64,000 nucleotides of DNA from Darksidea phi (taxonomy: Eukaryota > Ascomycota > Dothideomycetes > Pleosporales > Lentitheciaceae): positions 62,001 to 126,000 of the forward strand of contig JASJFT010000126.1 of the NCBI GenBank assembly GCA_030770425.1, in the 5' to 3' direction. The notes below the pieces were generated by a model. The model worked only from the letters and a program-made list of their open reading frames with translations, made no database searches and was not told the origin of the DNA. The position numbers were made by a program, and so were the translations under genes. Positions 23,885 through 35,246 of this stretch are shown here, piece after piece (the first letter of the stretch is position 1; each line of letters begins with the position of its first letter).

Positions 23885-24284
23885 GTAGGCTGAACGAGCA
23901 ATGTCAAGCTCTGCGAAAAGCTATATCGGAGGATGAAGAAGCGGACAGGACGGCCCTCAAAACGCGTCGAAAACACGTCATATAAGAGGCTGGGATGCAC
24001 GACTCAGCTCAGCTAGTTGCAGATCTCGGCTCCTGCGCTGATCCACTGCTCACGTGCTGCGTCATTACCGACCTGCTGACTTCTTCCACGACCGGATCGT
24101 CTTTGCCCAATAAAAAAAGACGCGAGGATCGTGGGAGCTACATATTGGTTCACAGCTAGTGGCATTGAAGATCATCGAAAAGCGATCCGCCAGGGACGGC
24201 TTGAGCTGAATTAGGGCGATCACCAATACGGACTAGCGCTTAATTAAGAACGCGCTTTTCCGCCATGATGACTAAGACTCTGTA
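23885..24284. other. Intergenic region between CorA-like promoter and MITE
   Basis: 5' flank of the CorA-like gene. No gene is seen. It runs directly into the inverted-repeat element. Confidence 0.5.
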
Positions 24285-24635
24285 ACGTGTTCCACCACTC
24301 ATCCGACAGCCCAAACCCCACCAAAAATCACGAAAATCGCACCTTACTATCTCAACAACGGGTTAATAAAAAAATTAGAAATCCTATAGGCAGCCTTTTA
24401 TACTTACTCTACAACTCTTAATAATTTCCTACAGTAATAGGCCTCGCCGTTATTAAAATATTAGGTTTTGGCTCCAATTTTGAGCGCAATTGCTATATCT
24501 TGAGAGCTACTTAATAGATTATCTTTCAACTCTAATAGAAGGCTTAAAATAGGTATAAAAGACTGTTTATAGACTTTCTAAATTTGTTATCAGGCCATTG
24601 TTGAGATATCAAGGTGCGATTTTCGTGGAACACGT
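24285..24635. mobile_element. 351-bp MITE with terminal inverted repeats and TA target duplication
   Basis: Both ends begin ACGTGTTCCAC in inverted orientation (24285-24295 and complement of 24625-24635), each flanked by TA (24283-24284 and 24636-24637). Inside, a second inverted block of about 33 bases matches with few mismatches: CACGAAAATCGCACC at 24329-24343, and its complement at 24613-24627, continuing through a TATCTCAACAA segment. The left end has an extra 30-odd bases between the two blocks, so one arm has gained or lost sequence. The interior is AT-rich, full of TA and TTA, and encodes nothing. TA target sites and the ACGT terminus fit a non-autonomous Tc1/mariner-pogo (Fot1-like) derivative. 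The composition suggests RIP-type C-to-T decay. Confidence 0.8.
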
Positions 24636-24696
24636 TAATGTGTGCTGGCTTACAACCCTCTTCACCTTTCTCAGGTGTCCTTACTCGCGCCTCTTA

Positions 24697-27114
24697 CTAT
24701 ACGCCCTCGGCCTCTGGGAAAAGACTATTGAAAAATGTAACATCTACGCCCTGCAAGGCCCAGTTGTCTTCCAGCTCTAACCCAGGGTCGAGCCATTGCC
24801 CGTCCTGACTACCCTCACCAAGGAAGCTATAGCTGCCATTGTATCTCTCAGGGGACGGCTCACCCAAATCGTCATCGATACCGCAAACGGCCTCGCGGCC
24901 TGCTGCAGCCTGCTGGCTGCGCTCATGTTCTTCTCCTATTGATGAGCCACATAAAACGACAGGACCGAAAAGAGATGCACTCGGCCCAGGTGAAACTGCA
25001 ATACCCTCCGCAACCGACGTGGGCGCCTTTAAGACAGGTTTGGAAATAGCATGGCGCTCGAACTTGATAGTGCCCAGGTGGGGGATGGAGATGCGTAGCA
25101 CGGTACCGCCATCACTCACCTTGGCGTTGCACTCAAGCTCTTCTCCATCGACTTCGCAAGACGAATCTCTCTTGTAGATGCCCCCGGTGGCAACATCAGC
25201 CTCAATATCAAGAAGATGCTGTAGGATACTAGCAATCTTAGGGGCAATTAAGTCGGTGGGACTTGCGCGTCCCATGAGCTCCATGCTCTTGAGCACGCAC
25301 TCCATCATGCCGCGGTCGCCGAGGCGCTGGTGGGCAAGGCAGCTGGAAACGGCACTGTCATTGCGGGCGCCGTTACCATGGACTTGGTGGTTGTGCTGGA
25401 GATGAGCGTCAATATGTCCGAGGCAGAGCGCTGTGCTAGCAATGAAGGCGAGGAAGTCAACGCCGCGGCAAAAAGAACCGGCATCCGGTTGAGAGCTACG
25501 AAACGACACAAAACGTGAGAGCAACTCGCGGCTCGCCGTGACAGCCATGATCTTATTGTAATCGTACGTCGGGTCGGTCGAGGGATGCAGAAGGTAGGGA
25601 AGGTGCAACCGCTCTAACAAGTGGTAGTGCGTGAACTGGTTCATAATACGAATTGTTTCGTAGAGGGCCTCCGCATCATTGTTTCCCGCTTTAGAGAGAT
25701 TGGGAGTCAGCCACCATTGCGGTGGCAGCAAATTCGCGCCATCTAGCAGAAGCCTGTCGAGTTCTTGCGTGGTTTTCATGTCGTGAATGTCTGAGTGATT
25801 TCGCTGTATGATTCGTCCGGCTACGAGGGTGAGAATACGTTCCATACGCTCCATAGCCATGCAGTCTTCCATCATCTTCGAGGCGGCGAAGCTGTCATCG
25901 AGCGAGCTTTGCGGTAGCCCGAGCATCAATGAGAGGTAGCGATCTGATTGCACGATGCGGAACCACATGTGTTCCGGGCTGATGCGCCCTCGAGTATCGA
26001 GCTCAAGGATTCTCAGCAATGGCGAGCTGGCACCGCGGTCCAGGCCGATCATCTGTGCCACCACAAGTGCACGGCGTATGGCAAGGTACGCTCGGCGGAG
26101 ATTGCCGGCATTGTTCTGGTACATACATTCCATCATTATACACTCGACACCTTCGACCGTTCCAATGAGTTCATCATTGCTCGTTACCAACCGAGCAGCC
26201 GTCTCAACGGCTCGAGACATGATGTTCTGTTGGCTCATGCTGAGACGGCCGACGAGTTGTTGGGTAGCGGCTGGAGTAAAGCTCTGCAGAAACGCGCCAA
26301 GGGTGAGGAGCTTCCGCGCAATTAATACGGGATGTGATCCCGGTGACGGCAATTGTAGTAGTTCCCGCGCTGATGGCAAATCCTGATGAATTAAACGTGA
26401 GTACGGCATGCATATCAGCCCGTGGAAAAGCCCGGAGCTTCGTATTGGGGCGCTCAGGATGAGCTCAAGGTCACATTGATTAGGCCATACCGCTAGAAGA
26501 GCATTGGCCAATTCGTCGAAGTTGTTCCCCGTTCGTAGGGCGGCAATGGGACCGGCCGTCGAGCAAGGCTTGATCAGAGGCTTTGGAAGAAGTAAGCGTG
26601 GGTGTTGCTACCACTGAGGCGAAACGAATATATTGGGCGAGATTACCAGGCAGTAAGGAATACGCACCGCTTTCTCTTGGCCAATCCAATTGAGGGTGGC
26701 CGGTGCATGTTTCTGAGGTGAGGTTCGTGCTTGTACGTCAGAGACACATCCGGGACTTTGGCCATGAAGATATCCTGGCTTGGGCGCATTTGAAGGTCGG
26801 CTTCGATGATCGGCGCTACTCCCGCTCGTGCCTTTTGCTAATTGGCCCGTCAGCTCCTCGACTCGGCTAAGCCTATCTTCCAACCGTTGTCTGTTGCTAG
26901 AGGGGTCATCGAAGAACTCCTGGCCGACGCATCGAGTCCCGCGACGTCTACAGCCGTCACATATCGTGTTGGTCGGAACGCTGAAGGTACACTTGGTCTT
27001 CCGTCGCTTACATTCCCAACAGCTTTGTGTACCCTTTCTGATCTTTCTCTTTTTGGGTTCTCTTTTATCGACGGTCGATAGAAGGTCAAGGATTGGAGGC
27101 GCTGCATGAGCCAT
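24697..27114 (-). CDS. Zn2Cys6 fungal transcription factor
   Basis: Sequence-specific regulator of 785 residues if translation starts at the ATG at 27114 (MAHAAPPILDLL). The zinc cluster has Cys at residues 32, 35, 42, 52, 55 and 62 (CX2CX6CX9CX2CX6C), flanked by a basic KKRKIRKG stretch and followed by a short coiled-coil-like linker (RLEDRLSRVEEL). Exons are 27114-26668 and 26607-24697; the donor at 26667 (GTGCGT) or at 26646 (GTAATC) both keep frame. The second exon encodes the middle homology region of fungal Zn-cluster regulators (HPVLIARKLLTLGAFLQ, RISPEHMWFRIVQSDRYLSLMLGLP). The frame stays open upstream of the ATG to 27345 without another ATG, so an extra 5' exon is possible. It is divergent to the NmrA-like gene. 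Target genes are unknown. Confidence 0.85.
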
Positions 27115-27453
27115 ACTCGCCCGTCTAACTCGTAGCGCAAGGCGGCTACCTGCATCGGTAGGTATGGATATGGGAGTATACGATTGAAACGACGAAAAAT
27201 TCCCGCCCGGCGACGGTTGTGGGCTATACTCCTTGGGGGAGCGGATACACGGTGTCCGTTGGTCCTCGGTGGACGCTGATTCGCTCTTACCTCCGCCGTC
27301 TCCGGCGGTCGAATCAACCAACGAGGAACGGCATAGCTTTCTCAACGCAAATTGCTAATGTTATAAAGTCTTCGACATAACTGCATCATGGAAAATATCA
27401 ATCTCCTCGATCAAGGTCTGACACCAATTTCATAAGCATAGTGATATTGCAGG
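27115..27453. promoter_or_regulatory. Divergent promoter between the Zn2Cys6 regulator and the NmrA-like gene
   Basis: 339 bases separate the two starts. Part of it is an open Ser/Pro-rich frame continuous with the regulator, so it may be partly 5' coding or leader sequence. Confidence 0.45.
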
Positions 27454-28705
27454 ATGGTCAAGATTGCGATCGCTGGCGCTTCTGGTAGTAGGTTATTCCA
27501 CTGTGCTCAGTGTCTGATCTACAAGCTAATTGTGACCATGGCAGATGTTGCACAAGAGCTCCTTGATGTCCTCATTGCTACTCAGAAGCATGAAATTGTC
27601 CTGTTATCCAGAAAGGTTCGGCTGTTGGTCACTCGATAGTGTCCTAGGCCACTAACGTACATAGGACATCGTCACCAAAGAAGATGCGACGGGGATAGAA
27701 TCCGTCAGGGCAGACTATGATGATCCAGTCCATTTGACGCAAGCGCTACAGGGCGTTCATACTCTGCTCTGTTTCATCACCCCGCAGTCGGATCCCGGCA
27801 ACATTGCGCAGAAGAATCTCATCGACGCTGCAGTCAGAGCGGGCGTGAAGCGCTATGCCCCAAGTGAGTGGGCCTCGTAAGCTACCCAAATGTCCAAGAA
27901 GTTCTGTTAGCCGCGTCGACTCAGCTGGTGCTTCTAGGTCGAGCTTCGAATATATGCCTTGGTACGCCGGCAAGACCGAGATTCGCAAGTACCTCCGGGA
28001 AATGAACAAAGACAAAATGGTAAGCTCTGCGCGAAGCGATGCTGGCAAGTTGGGTGATACAAGGTTAATAATGAAAGGTGCTCGAATACTGTCTATTCCA
28101 GGCTGGAATGTTCGTAAATTACTTCGCAAGCCCATATCAGACATCCAACCACCTCCACCAGTTTCAGACGCAATTTGACTTCAACGACCGCCGCGCAATC
28201 GTGCTAGATGGCGCCGATAATTCCCGCATTAGTCTCATCACTGTTCAGGACTTCTGTGCCATCGTAGCCAAGGCAATTGAGTATGAAGGCGAGTGGCCCG
28301 TAGTCGGTGGCATTCGAGGCGACGAGCTGACGGTCGGACAACTGATCGCCGTTGGGGAGAAAATCCGTAGGTTCCCTGAACTGGCCATCTGCCTTCTTGT
28401 CTACACGCGTGGGCAAAGATACTGATATATGGCGAACACTAGGCGGGCCATTTTCCATTGAAAAAGTGCAGGCCGAGGATCTCAAAGCCGGACTAGTCAA
28501 GACCACATGGCTGCCCAAGGTCGACCACCCTGCTATCCCCGCCCACCAAGTCGAGAAGTTAGCAACGGGCTTGGTGGCGGGCATGCTGTTGGGGATTTCT
28601 GTCGGGGCTATGAGCGTTTCGGACGAGTGGAACAAACTATTCCCCGAGCATAGATTTACTGAGGCTGAAGATTTCTTGACTAAGGCTTGGATAGGTAAGC
28701 CGTAA
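27454..28705 (+). CDS. NmrA-like / isoflavone-reductase-type NAD(P)-binding protein
   Basis: Atypical short-chain dehydrogenase-fold protein of 315 residues, a usual length for the family. Six exons: 27454-27484, 27545-27615, 27665-27876, 27938-28019, 28078-28366 and 28443-28705; phases agree throughout and sum to 948 nt. The N-terminal nucleotide-binding turn reads MVKIAIAGASDVAQELLDVL, with Asp replacing a glycine of the usual GxxGxxG. Other family blocks are HTLLCFITPQSDPGN, AGVKRYAPSEWAS and the EYCLFQAGMFVNY segment. The C-terminal half includes ISLITVQDFCAIVAKAIEYEG and WLPKVDHPAIP. Members act as redox sensors (NmrA) or as reductases of phenolic compounds. Which applies here cannot be told. 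Its promoter is shared with the Zn2Cys6 regulator, which may control it. Confidence 0.85.
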
Positions 28706-29065
28706 ACATCGAATGGGTGTTGTGCTGTCTCTAGTGGATGGTATGCCTACCGGGAAAATGCTCGCGCTCTTTTTTGGGATCCTATAGCAGAATGCAGCAG
28801 CACATGGCATAAAACAATTTCTTCTCCATTACTCCGTCCATTCGAATCGTTCTTCGTTCCTCTTCAGGGCACTATCTCGTATGTGGTAATATCTATACTT
28901 CATCGGCTAGGACTGGCACTAAGTATTTACATTTTATTCTCCCAGTAAATGTGTATATCGATCTGCATTGGGAAAATCGTCATCTTCACTGCCCAACACT
29001 ACACTCCTACTCTTTCTAAAATGGGTATATTGCCAGTAAAACACCCTAAGTCTGAAAATGCCACC
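28706..29065. other. Convergent intergenic region
   Basis: 360 bases of AT-rich 3' flank between tail-to-tail genes. Nothing else is seen. Confidence 0.5.
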
Positions 29066-31145
29066 TTATCCATTACTACTCCCCGTGCTCAGCTGATCCG
29101 GAAAATATGATCCCGATCCAGCTCTTGACCGACCACTAATCGGCGTTGTCTGGTCCAACCTAAGCCACGGGTCCAACATGCCCCCAACAGGCTGCGCATC
29201 CATCTCATGTACCATAACCCGCTTAGCCTTCTCTCCGCCACCATCCAATTCCGTCGGCGTCCCAGTGCCATCCATTTCAAACTTAAGGCGCTCGCCCGGT
29301 GCCTCCGCAATACCGAAATTAGTCTCATGGTCCGGTAATTCGTGACGCGCGCGAGAGTCGAGTTCTGCTTTGCCATCTTTGTTGGGGTAATACCAGGGAA
29401 GACCGTCTGGATTGAGCTCCACGATTCCTTCGCGGGCTTCGAGTTCGAGGGACGTGCGCTTTTCGGAGCGCGGTTTCTTGATGAAGAACCACCATGCTGC
29501 TACTGCTACGGCGATTATACCGAGGGCGGCGCCGATGCCTATGCCTGCTATCGCACCGGTGGATAGACCTTTCTTCGCGGACTCTGAGGTGTTGGTGCCG
29601 GACCCCTCATTGGAGTCAGTACTGTTGACTTTGGCGTCGATGGAGAGGATTGGAAGGACTCTTGCGGTGTTGGTGTCTGAGTCCCATTTGCAGGGCCAGA
29701 CGGAGAAGTTTTGTCGCTCGTAGTCAGCAATTATGTAGGCTTCTTGGAAAAAGGCGCGGCCAAGGGTGTACTGTGTTTCGTTTGTTGCGCGCTTGAGCGG
29801 GAAGTAGCCGGTTGAGCTTGCGGCGTATGGCCAGGAAATGTTGAGGTCGAAGGCCGAGTAGGGAAGTGTGATTGAGACGGACTGGTCACTGGCTTTTGCT
29901 GGGACCTCGGGTGAGAGTGTGAAGGTAATGCTGGGATTTAGCTTCGATAATGTGGAGTGTTGGCTTCCGCTTAGTGTGTAGAGTTTGGCGGTGGAGTTCC
30001 AGGTTAGTCCGAACGCATCTTCGAACGCTTTACATACTGACTCCGGAAGGTAGAAATATGGGATTGTGGAGTCGATCATGGCAAATATGCCTTCTTCAAG
30101 GAGTTTTGTTTCGGATGTTGACGAGGTGGTTTTGTCAGTGGTAATAGAAGTTAGGCCTACCAAAAGGTCGCGAGATATGTCGGTATAGAATGGAAATGTG
30201 AGGTCTGGTGATGTATCAGATGGCTTTGAAAAGCGAGAGGAATCGTATCCGCCTAGAATGAGTGATCCATAGATTTTATTCAAACCTATAATAAGTTAGT
30301 GCCCGTTGCAGAAGATTAGGTAGACGTCCTCTCAAGCCCACCGCACTGAAGCCAGGAGCCATCTAACAACATGATGATAGGGTAAAGAAAAGGTACCTAC
30401 GGTATTGCGCGCCCGCCGTATAGGCCCACGACAGACTGGGGATCTTGTTCTGGTTCCTCAAGGACTGGATGAAGCTTACTTGAGGGTTGTTAGGAAAAGT
30501 TGAGAAATTAGTAGGCCGCGGATTGAGACCTAGAACTCCAAGCCATGTGAAAGTGGTGTCGGCAATGCCAGCAACAATGGAATGCTCTACGGAAGGTCCC
30601 CCAGAGCCCTGCCATCCTAATGTAACCGTGTCGAAGCCAAAGTCTCCGAAGACTGAAAAGTCAAGATTCTCTTCAACCCCAAGCTGGAAAATTGAGTTTG
30701 GCACCCACGTGAGGGAATTATTCGGGTTGAAGGTACCACCGCGACTATCCGCACAGTTGCTAGGTGCGTCGTCGGGACATCCTTCATCGTAGACAGCCCA
30801 TGTTGATGTTGAGGCGGTCGACGGAAGGACGCGGACGTTCTGTGACTTGTTGCCGATCTGGATCGCGAAAGACGACCAAGGTCCATCGTTGCCTTCCCAA
30901 AACTGTGATACACTGAAGACATTTGAGCGACAGATCTCCTTTGCGAGGTCGGATCACTCATACCTAGCGATTATTGGGGCCGCGATTGTATCGTTTGCTT
31001 GGCGTCGCTCAGACGCGTGTGTCCCATCTCTTCTCTGCGACGGTCGTGGGTTCTGTATCGATTCTTCGCCTGTCAAGACCAGCGCGCTAACGAGCGACAG
31101 CGATATCCAGAGGAATACTGCCGTTCTGTGCCCGACGGCATGCAT
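29066..31145 (-). CDS. Aspartyl-protease-fold single-pass membrane protein, first catalytic Asp absent
   Basis: Protein of 637 residues from exons 31145-30964, 30912-30401 and 30285-29066. It has a signal peptide (VFLWISLSLVSALVLTG), a pepsin-like domain, one membrane helix (about residues 478-502, GIGIGAALGIIAVAVAAWWFF) and a cytosolic tail of about 135 residues. The A1-family fold shows in NDGPWSSFAIQIG, a Gly-Gly-Tyr-Asp strand (LILGGYD) and the second active-site motif AMIDSTIPYFYLP with D303. At the first active site, where pepsins have DTGS, this protein reads LPSTAS (S92), so one of the two catalytic aspartates is missing. Similar fungal proteins exist, and a sensor or binding role rather than proteolysis is inferred. 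The 3'-most intron is 115 nt with a CTAAC branch. Confidence 0.85.
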
Positions 31146-32040
31146 AATTGAGAAATGTCACTTCAACGCTGCATGCAGGCGAGGTTGGAAGAACGTAAAA
31201 GGATTCCCAAGGCTTGATGCGCTGGAGCGAGAGCGACCCACATGGGCTACTGAGCTTCTAGGGTTGTCCACTCCTGGTGCACCGGCGGTCCGACGCTGGT
31301 CTGGCCGAGGAAAGTCCTCGAACGGCGCCACCGGGGATTAGGTCAGATACAAGCGGCTGGGCGGGGCGTAAAAAATTGAGTGATACTAGTCAGTGTAGGC
31401 AAGGCGCCAGCGCTTGGAGATGGGTAACAGCTAGGATTACCATCGCGCATGGATTTAGGACGGTCGGGGCGGGTGTTGCATTTGTGCTCAGCCGCAACAC
31501 TAGCCGCAACGAGCGATGTGTTTTAACTTGACTTGTTTTGTCTCGTGCGAGATGATTACCAGCGGTTATAAACTTAATCTCCAGGCCCGACGACATTGTG
31601 GGAGTTGCTCAATGCAAGCAATCCTGTAATAGGGGAATGTCTTAATGCAGTCGCATCCTGACTTGGCGATGTGTGTGATTCTTACCAAGTAGACGTCGTT
31701 TTGTTTTTCTAATTTTTCTAATAACGTAGAGGCCATGCCTTTGTGCGGAGCTTGGTGAGGGGGTTAGGCTTAGATTGGCAAGCCCAGCATATGCTCCACA
31801 AATCTGCACTTGTAGCTTCGCCCCTGGCACGATTCAGCCTCATAAGCATCTGCGCCTTGCGAACCTGGACGCGGGGCGTAACTGACAAATGATATGCGTC
31901 AGCGACCAGCGGTATTGGCCCGCTCCAGCGCTTGGCAGCGTGAGCGTAGTTCCCGGTACCTGCCTTTATTACCTGGTGCCCACCATGTTCCACAACCTTT
32001 CGCGAATCTCGACTTTGGTCTCGCAAGGAGGTAGGAAACA
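31146..32040. promoter_or_regulatory. Divergent intergenic region
   Basis: This lies between the starts of two surface-protein genes pointing away from each other. No gene is recognised. A short direct repeat (CCGCAAC at about 31492 and 31504) is present. Confidence 0.45.
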
Positions 32041-35000
32041 ATGGCATCTGCATTCCGGTGGTTTCATTTGGTTTCGTTTGTGTTTGTTGGACTGTTGGCG
32101 GTTAGCGATGCGCATTTGATTCCCCAGTATGGAGTCTACCCTCGTCAAGGTACGTGACGCTCGGTTCCTTCCTTTATCATCCTTCCGCAACTGGTGGCGA
32201 CATGCTACAGAGTATGAAGAAGATTGAGACAATAAGCTGGTGAACCTGAGCCTCACATGTTTCACATCGGTATGCGAGCGTTGACATCCTCCGAGGATAT
32301 TAACCTGTTGGCTCTTTCGAGTACGAACATGTGATACTTCAAAGAGAAGAGGGGATGATACCTTCTACATCTTTCTCATATTAACTTGTTGTAGCGTTCA
32401 CAAACTCCACCGGCGCTCCTCAAACAACCTCAACCACGTTAATGCCAACATCTGCCAGCAGCTCCGACACCACGAGCATTACTAGCGCTCCAATGACAAA
32501 CAGTTTCGGAAACGTCAATGGTACCTGCCCAACTACCTTTGCAGCGGACTTTCCAGTGGAGACGTTGGACTTCACATCGCAATGCGAGGTGGCTTCTGCA
32601 CGGGGACGGGATGGAATGTATTACTTCCTGAAAGACAGATGCCTAGCAGAAGTCTGCAATAAGCAATGGACAAGCTCCTTGATTAGCTATGTCAGAGCCA
32701 ATATCTCAAAAACCGTTACTTCTTCACGGACATTTGCCGATGTACACTTTGGAACAGGTCTTCTTAGGGTATGTCCTCTCGTATTATAAACTTGACGAGA
32801 ATACGAGCTGACTGGCAAGCAGTGAGTTTTGCTGCTACCCTTCGTCCTCGCACAAGGCTAGAGCTACAAGTGTTTTCTACTACGACACAGCTTATTCTCA
32901 CCACGAGTCACTGTCCTATCATCTTGAGTGTCTGCTAATCATCCGCCGCAATATAGTACCGTCGTTACCTCAGAATCGTATGAAACCACGACCTTCACTT
33001 ATGTACTTGATCCTCCAAAAGCCATCTCCGCGGTACCGCCGTGTTGTGGTCAATGTACTCTTTACGCCAAAACCGTCGACCTCTACTTCTGGCCTCAACC
33101 TACAGAAACCGCAACTCCAATTGTCACCGGCCTGCTTCCCAATCAAACCGCCGTCGCAAGAGGGTTATCGTCAAACGACTCGGGCAGTTATGTGGATGAG
33201 TCTGGATTTACCTTCATATCCCCTAGCATTTACATCGGCTTCACGTCGGTTGGCGCAACAGATAGGTGCGGCGAAGTCGGGACACCTCTCTACAATACCA
33301 CAATGGCATTCGATCCGACAGAGATCAGTAGCGTTCTTCCTAGGACAGATACGGCGACTTGTACGATAACAGAGGGAATGGGGAGCGGTATGGGAATGGT
33401 GGAGGGCCCTGACCTTGTCACGAAGCCTTTGACATACTCAGATGTGGCTCAAAACTGCTCCAGCATATTTGGCTACTACTGGTTTTCGGAAAACCAAGAG
33501 CCGCGTGGTGCCGGCGATCCATGTCATCCCGTTCTTGCCATTCCCACTAAAATTAACCAGATTCAGAAGGAATGGAACAATTGCGGAGCCAATTATGACG
33601 GTGGCTTCTACGATCCTCCGAAGACTCTGAAGCAAGGGTCTCTTTTGGTGTCTACGACAGCGAATCCAGCCCCAACGGCAGATCCAGGGCAAAGTCCAAC
33701 CATGGGCGCCCCAGCTACGACGAAAGCGCCAACTGCTCTTCCGAAGACGACCTCCGACCCAGCTCCTACTAGCGATGTACCTGCCCCGGATCCACCTGCA
33801 CCAACTAACGACCCTGAACCACCAGCTACGACCAACGAGCCTGTTCCGGATCCGCCTGCTCCGACGACGGTACAACCTGATCCTCCTGTTCTTACAACGG
33901 TACAGCAAGACCCTCCCGCACCATCGACGAATGAGCCGGGTGTGCCCAATCCGCCTGCACCGACGACAGGACAACCAGACCCAACTACCCAACCTAATCC
34001 TCCTCAGCAAGGGTCTACAACTACAATTGTCCTAAATCCACCACCAGCCAATCCTACTATTCAGCCGCAAAATCCCAATGACCCGAACGATCCAAACACT
34101 CCGAACGACCCAAGCAGACCTAACCCGCCAGTAATCACGCTCAGTCCTCGACCAACAACTAACCCTTCGGACCCAATTTTGCCGGGCAACCCATCCAACC
34201 CTAATCCGCCGAGTAACCCTTCCAACCCGAACTCGCCGAGCAACCCGTCCGATCCTAATTCTCCAAGCAATCCGTCCGAGCCCAATTCACCAAGCAACCC
34301 GTCTAATCCTAATCCTCCAAACGACCCTTCCAATCCTTCCAACCCTCCAGTTCTGACTCTCATCCCAACTGTTCTACCTCCAGTTCAAAATCCCGCCAAC
34401 CCGCAAAGTCCTAACCCAGCCCCACAACCTTCAAGCACTGCCGTTCTCATCGGAACCCAGACTCTTCAACCGGGAAGTGCCATCACTGTAGGGGGCTCAA
34501 CGACTACTCTTCAAAACGGTCAAACGACCATCACTGGTGGAACAGAGCTAGTCCTGGATCCCCAAGGAACACAAGTAATCGTCGACGGCACATCGACCGT
34601 CAACCTCCCTCCAGCCGTCCCCGTACAGCCAACAGCCGCGCCCGTAGTAGTCACCGTAGGCGACCAAACCATTACAGCTGCGCCCTCCGGCCCCGTTGTT
34701 ATCGGCTCGCAGACCTTGGTTCCCGGCAGTACCATCCTAGTTGACGGCACCACGCTTAGCCTTGCCCCGAGCGGTTCGCAACTCGTCGTCGGCGAGTCCA
34801 CCATCCCTCTTACACCTGCTCCTCAAGCAACCGATGCACCATTGGTGGTCACGCTAGACGGTACAACCTTGACAGCAAACTCGTTGACGCAATTTGTCAT
34901 CGATAGCACTACCCTGACTGCTGGCGGTACCGTCACCGCGTCCGGCACGACGTACATCTTGTCCACCAACTCGGAGGGCAGTACCATGCTCGTAGCAGGC

Positions 35001-35246
35001 ACAGACGGCGTGTCTAGTGCAGCGACCGTGGAGCCGACGCCGACTGGCGCAAGTAGCAATTCTACAAGTAGCAGTGGAAGCTCGACGCGTACTAGCAGTG
35101 GGACCACAAGCGGAAGCGGAAGCGCAAGTGCGGCTCCAACTGAAAGCGGTTCCGCGCAAGCACCGAATGCTGCTGGTGCGTTCAGGGTAGATTGGCGCAT
35201 GGGAGGCTTGTTTGCTGTTGGTGCCTGGGCATTAGCCATGGGTTAG
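32041..35246 (+). CDS. Secreted, probably GPI-anchored Pro/Asn/Thr-rich cell-surface protein
   Basis: Predicted wall or membrane-anchored glycoprotein of about 950 residues. The modelled exons are 32041-32149, 32395-32768, 32827-32906 and 32957-35246. Residues 1-24 form a signal peptide ending VSDA. A Cys-containing N-terminal domain follows (C at CPTTF, SQCEVA, DRCLAEVCNKQW and PPCCGQC), then a Pro/Thr linker and an Asn-Pro repeat zone (about 34060-34350). Next come several copies of a module with the pattern G(S/T)QTL.PGS.I.V.G.T..L near 34440-34980. The end has a Ser/Thr/Gly-rich stalk, a likely GPI attachment site in NAAG, and a hydrophobic tail (GGLFAVGAWALAMG). The third exon is the weak point: its acceptor would be GAG at 32826. 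Function is not recognised. Confidence 0.75.
34060..34350 (+). repeat. Coding Asn-Pro/Ser-Asn-Pro tandem repeats
   Basis: Short units encoding NPSNPN, PSNPSDP and NDPSNP variants repeat with 9-30 nt periods inside the surface-protein gene. Such arrays are length-variable in fungi. Confidence 0.8.

Noticed and set aside
27115..27345. Upstream extension of the Zn2Cys6 regulator as coding
   Set aside because: The frame is open but lacks an ATG and is Ser/Pro-rich. It is treated as leader unless an upstream exon is shown.
32928..32956. A 29-nt intron in the surface-protein gene
   Set aside because: Too short for fungal splicing. A donor at 32907 gives a 50-nt intron with a CTAATC branch and the same downstream frame.
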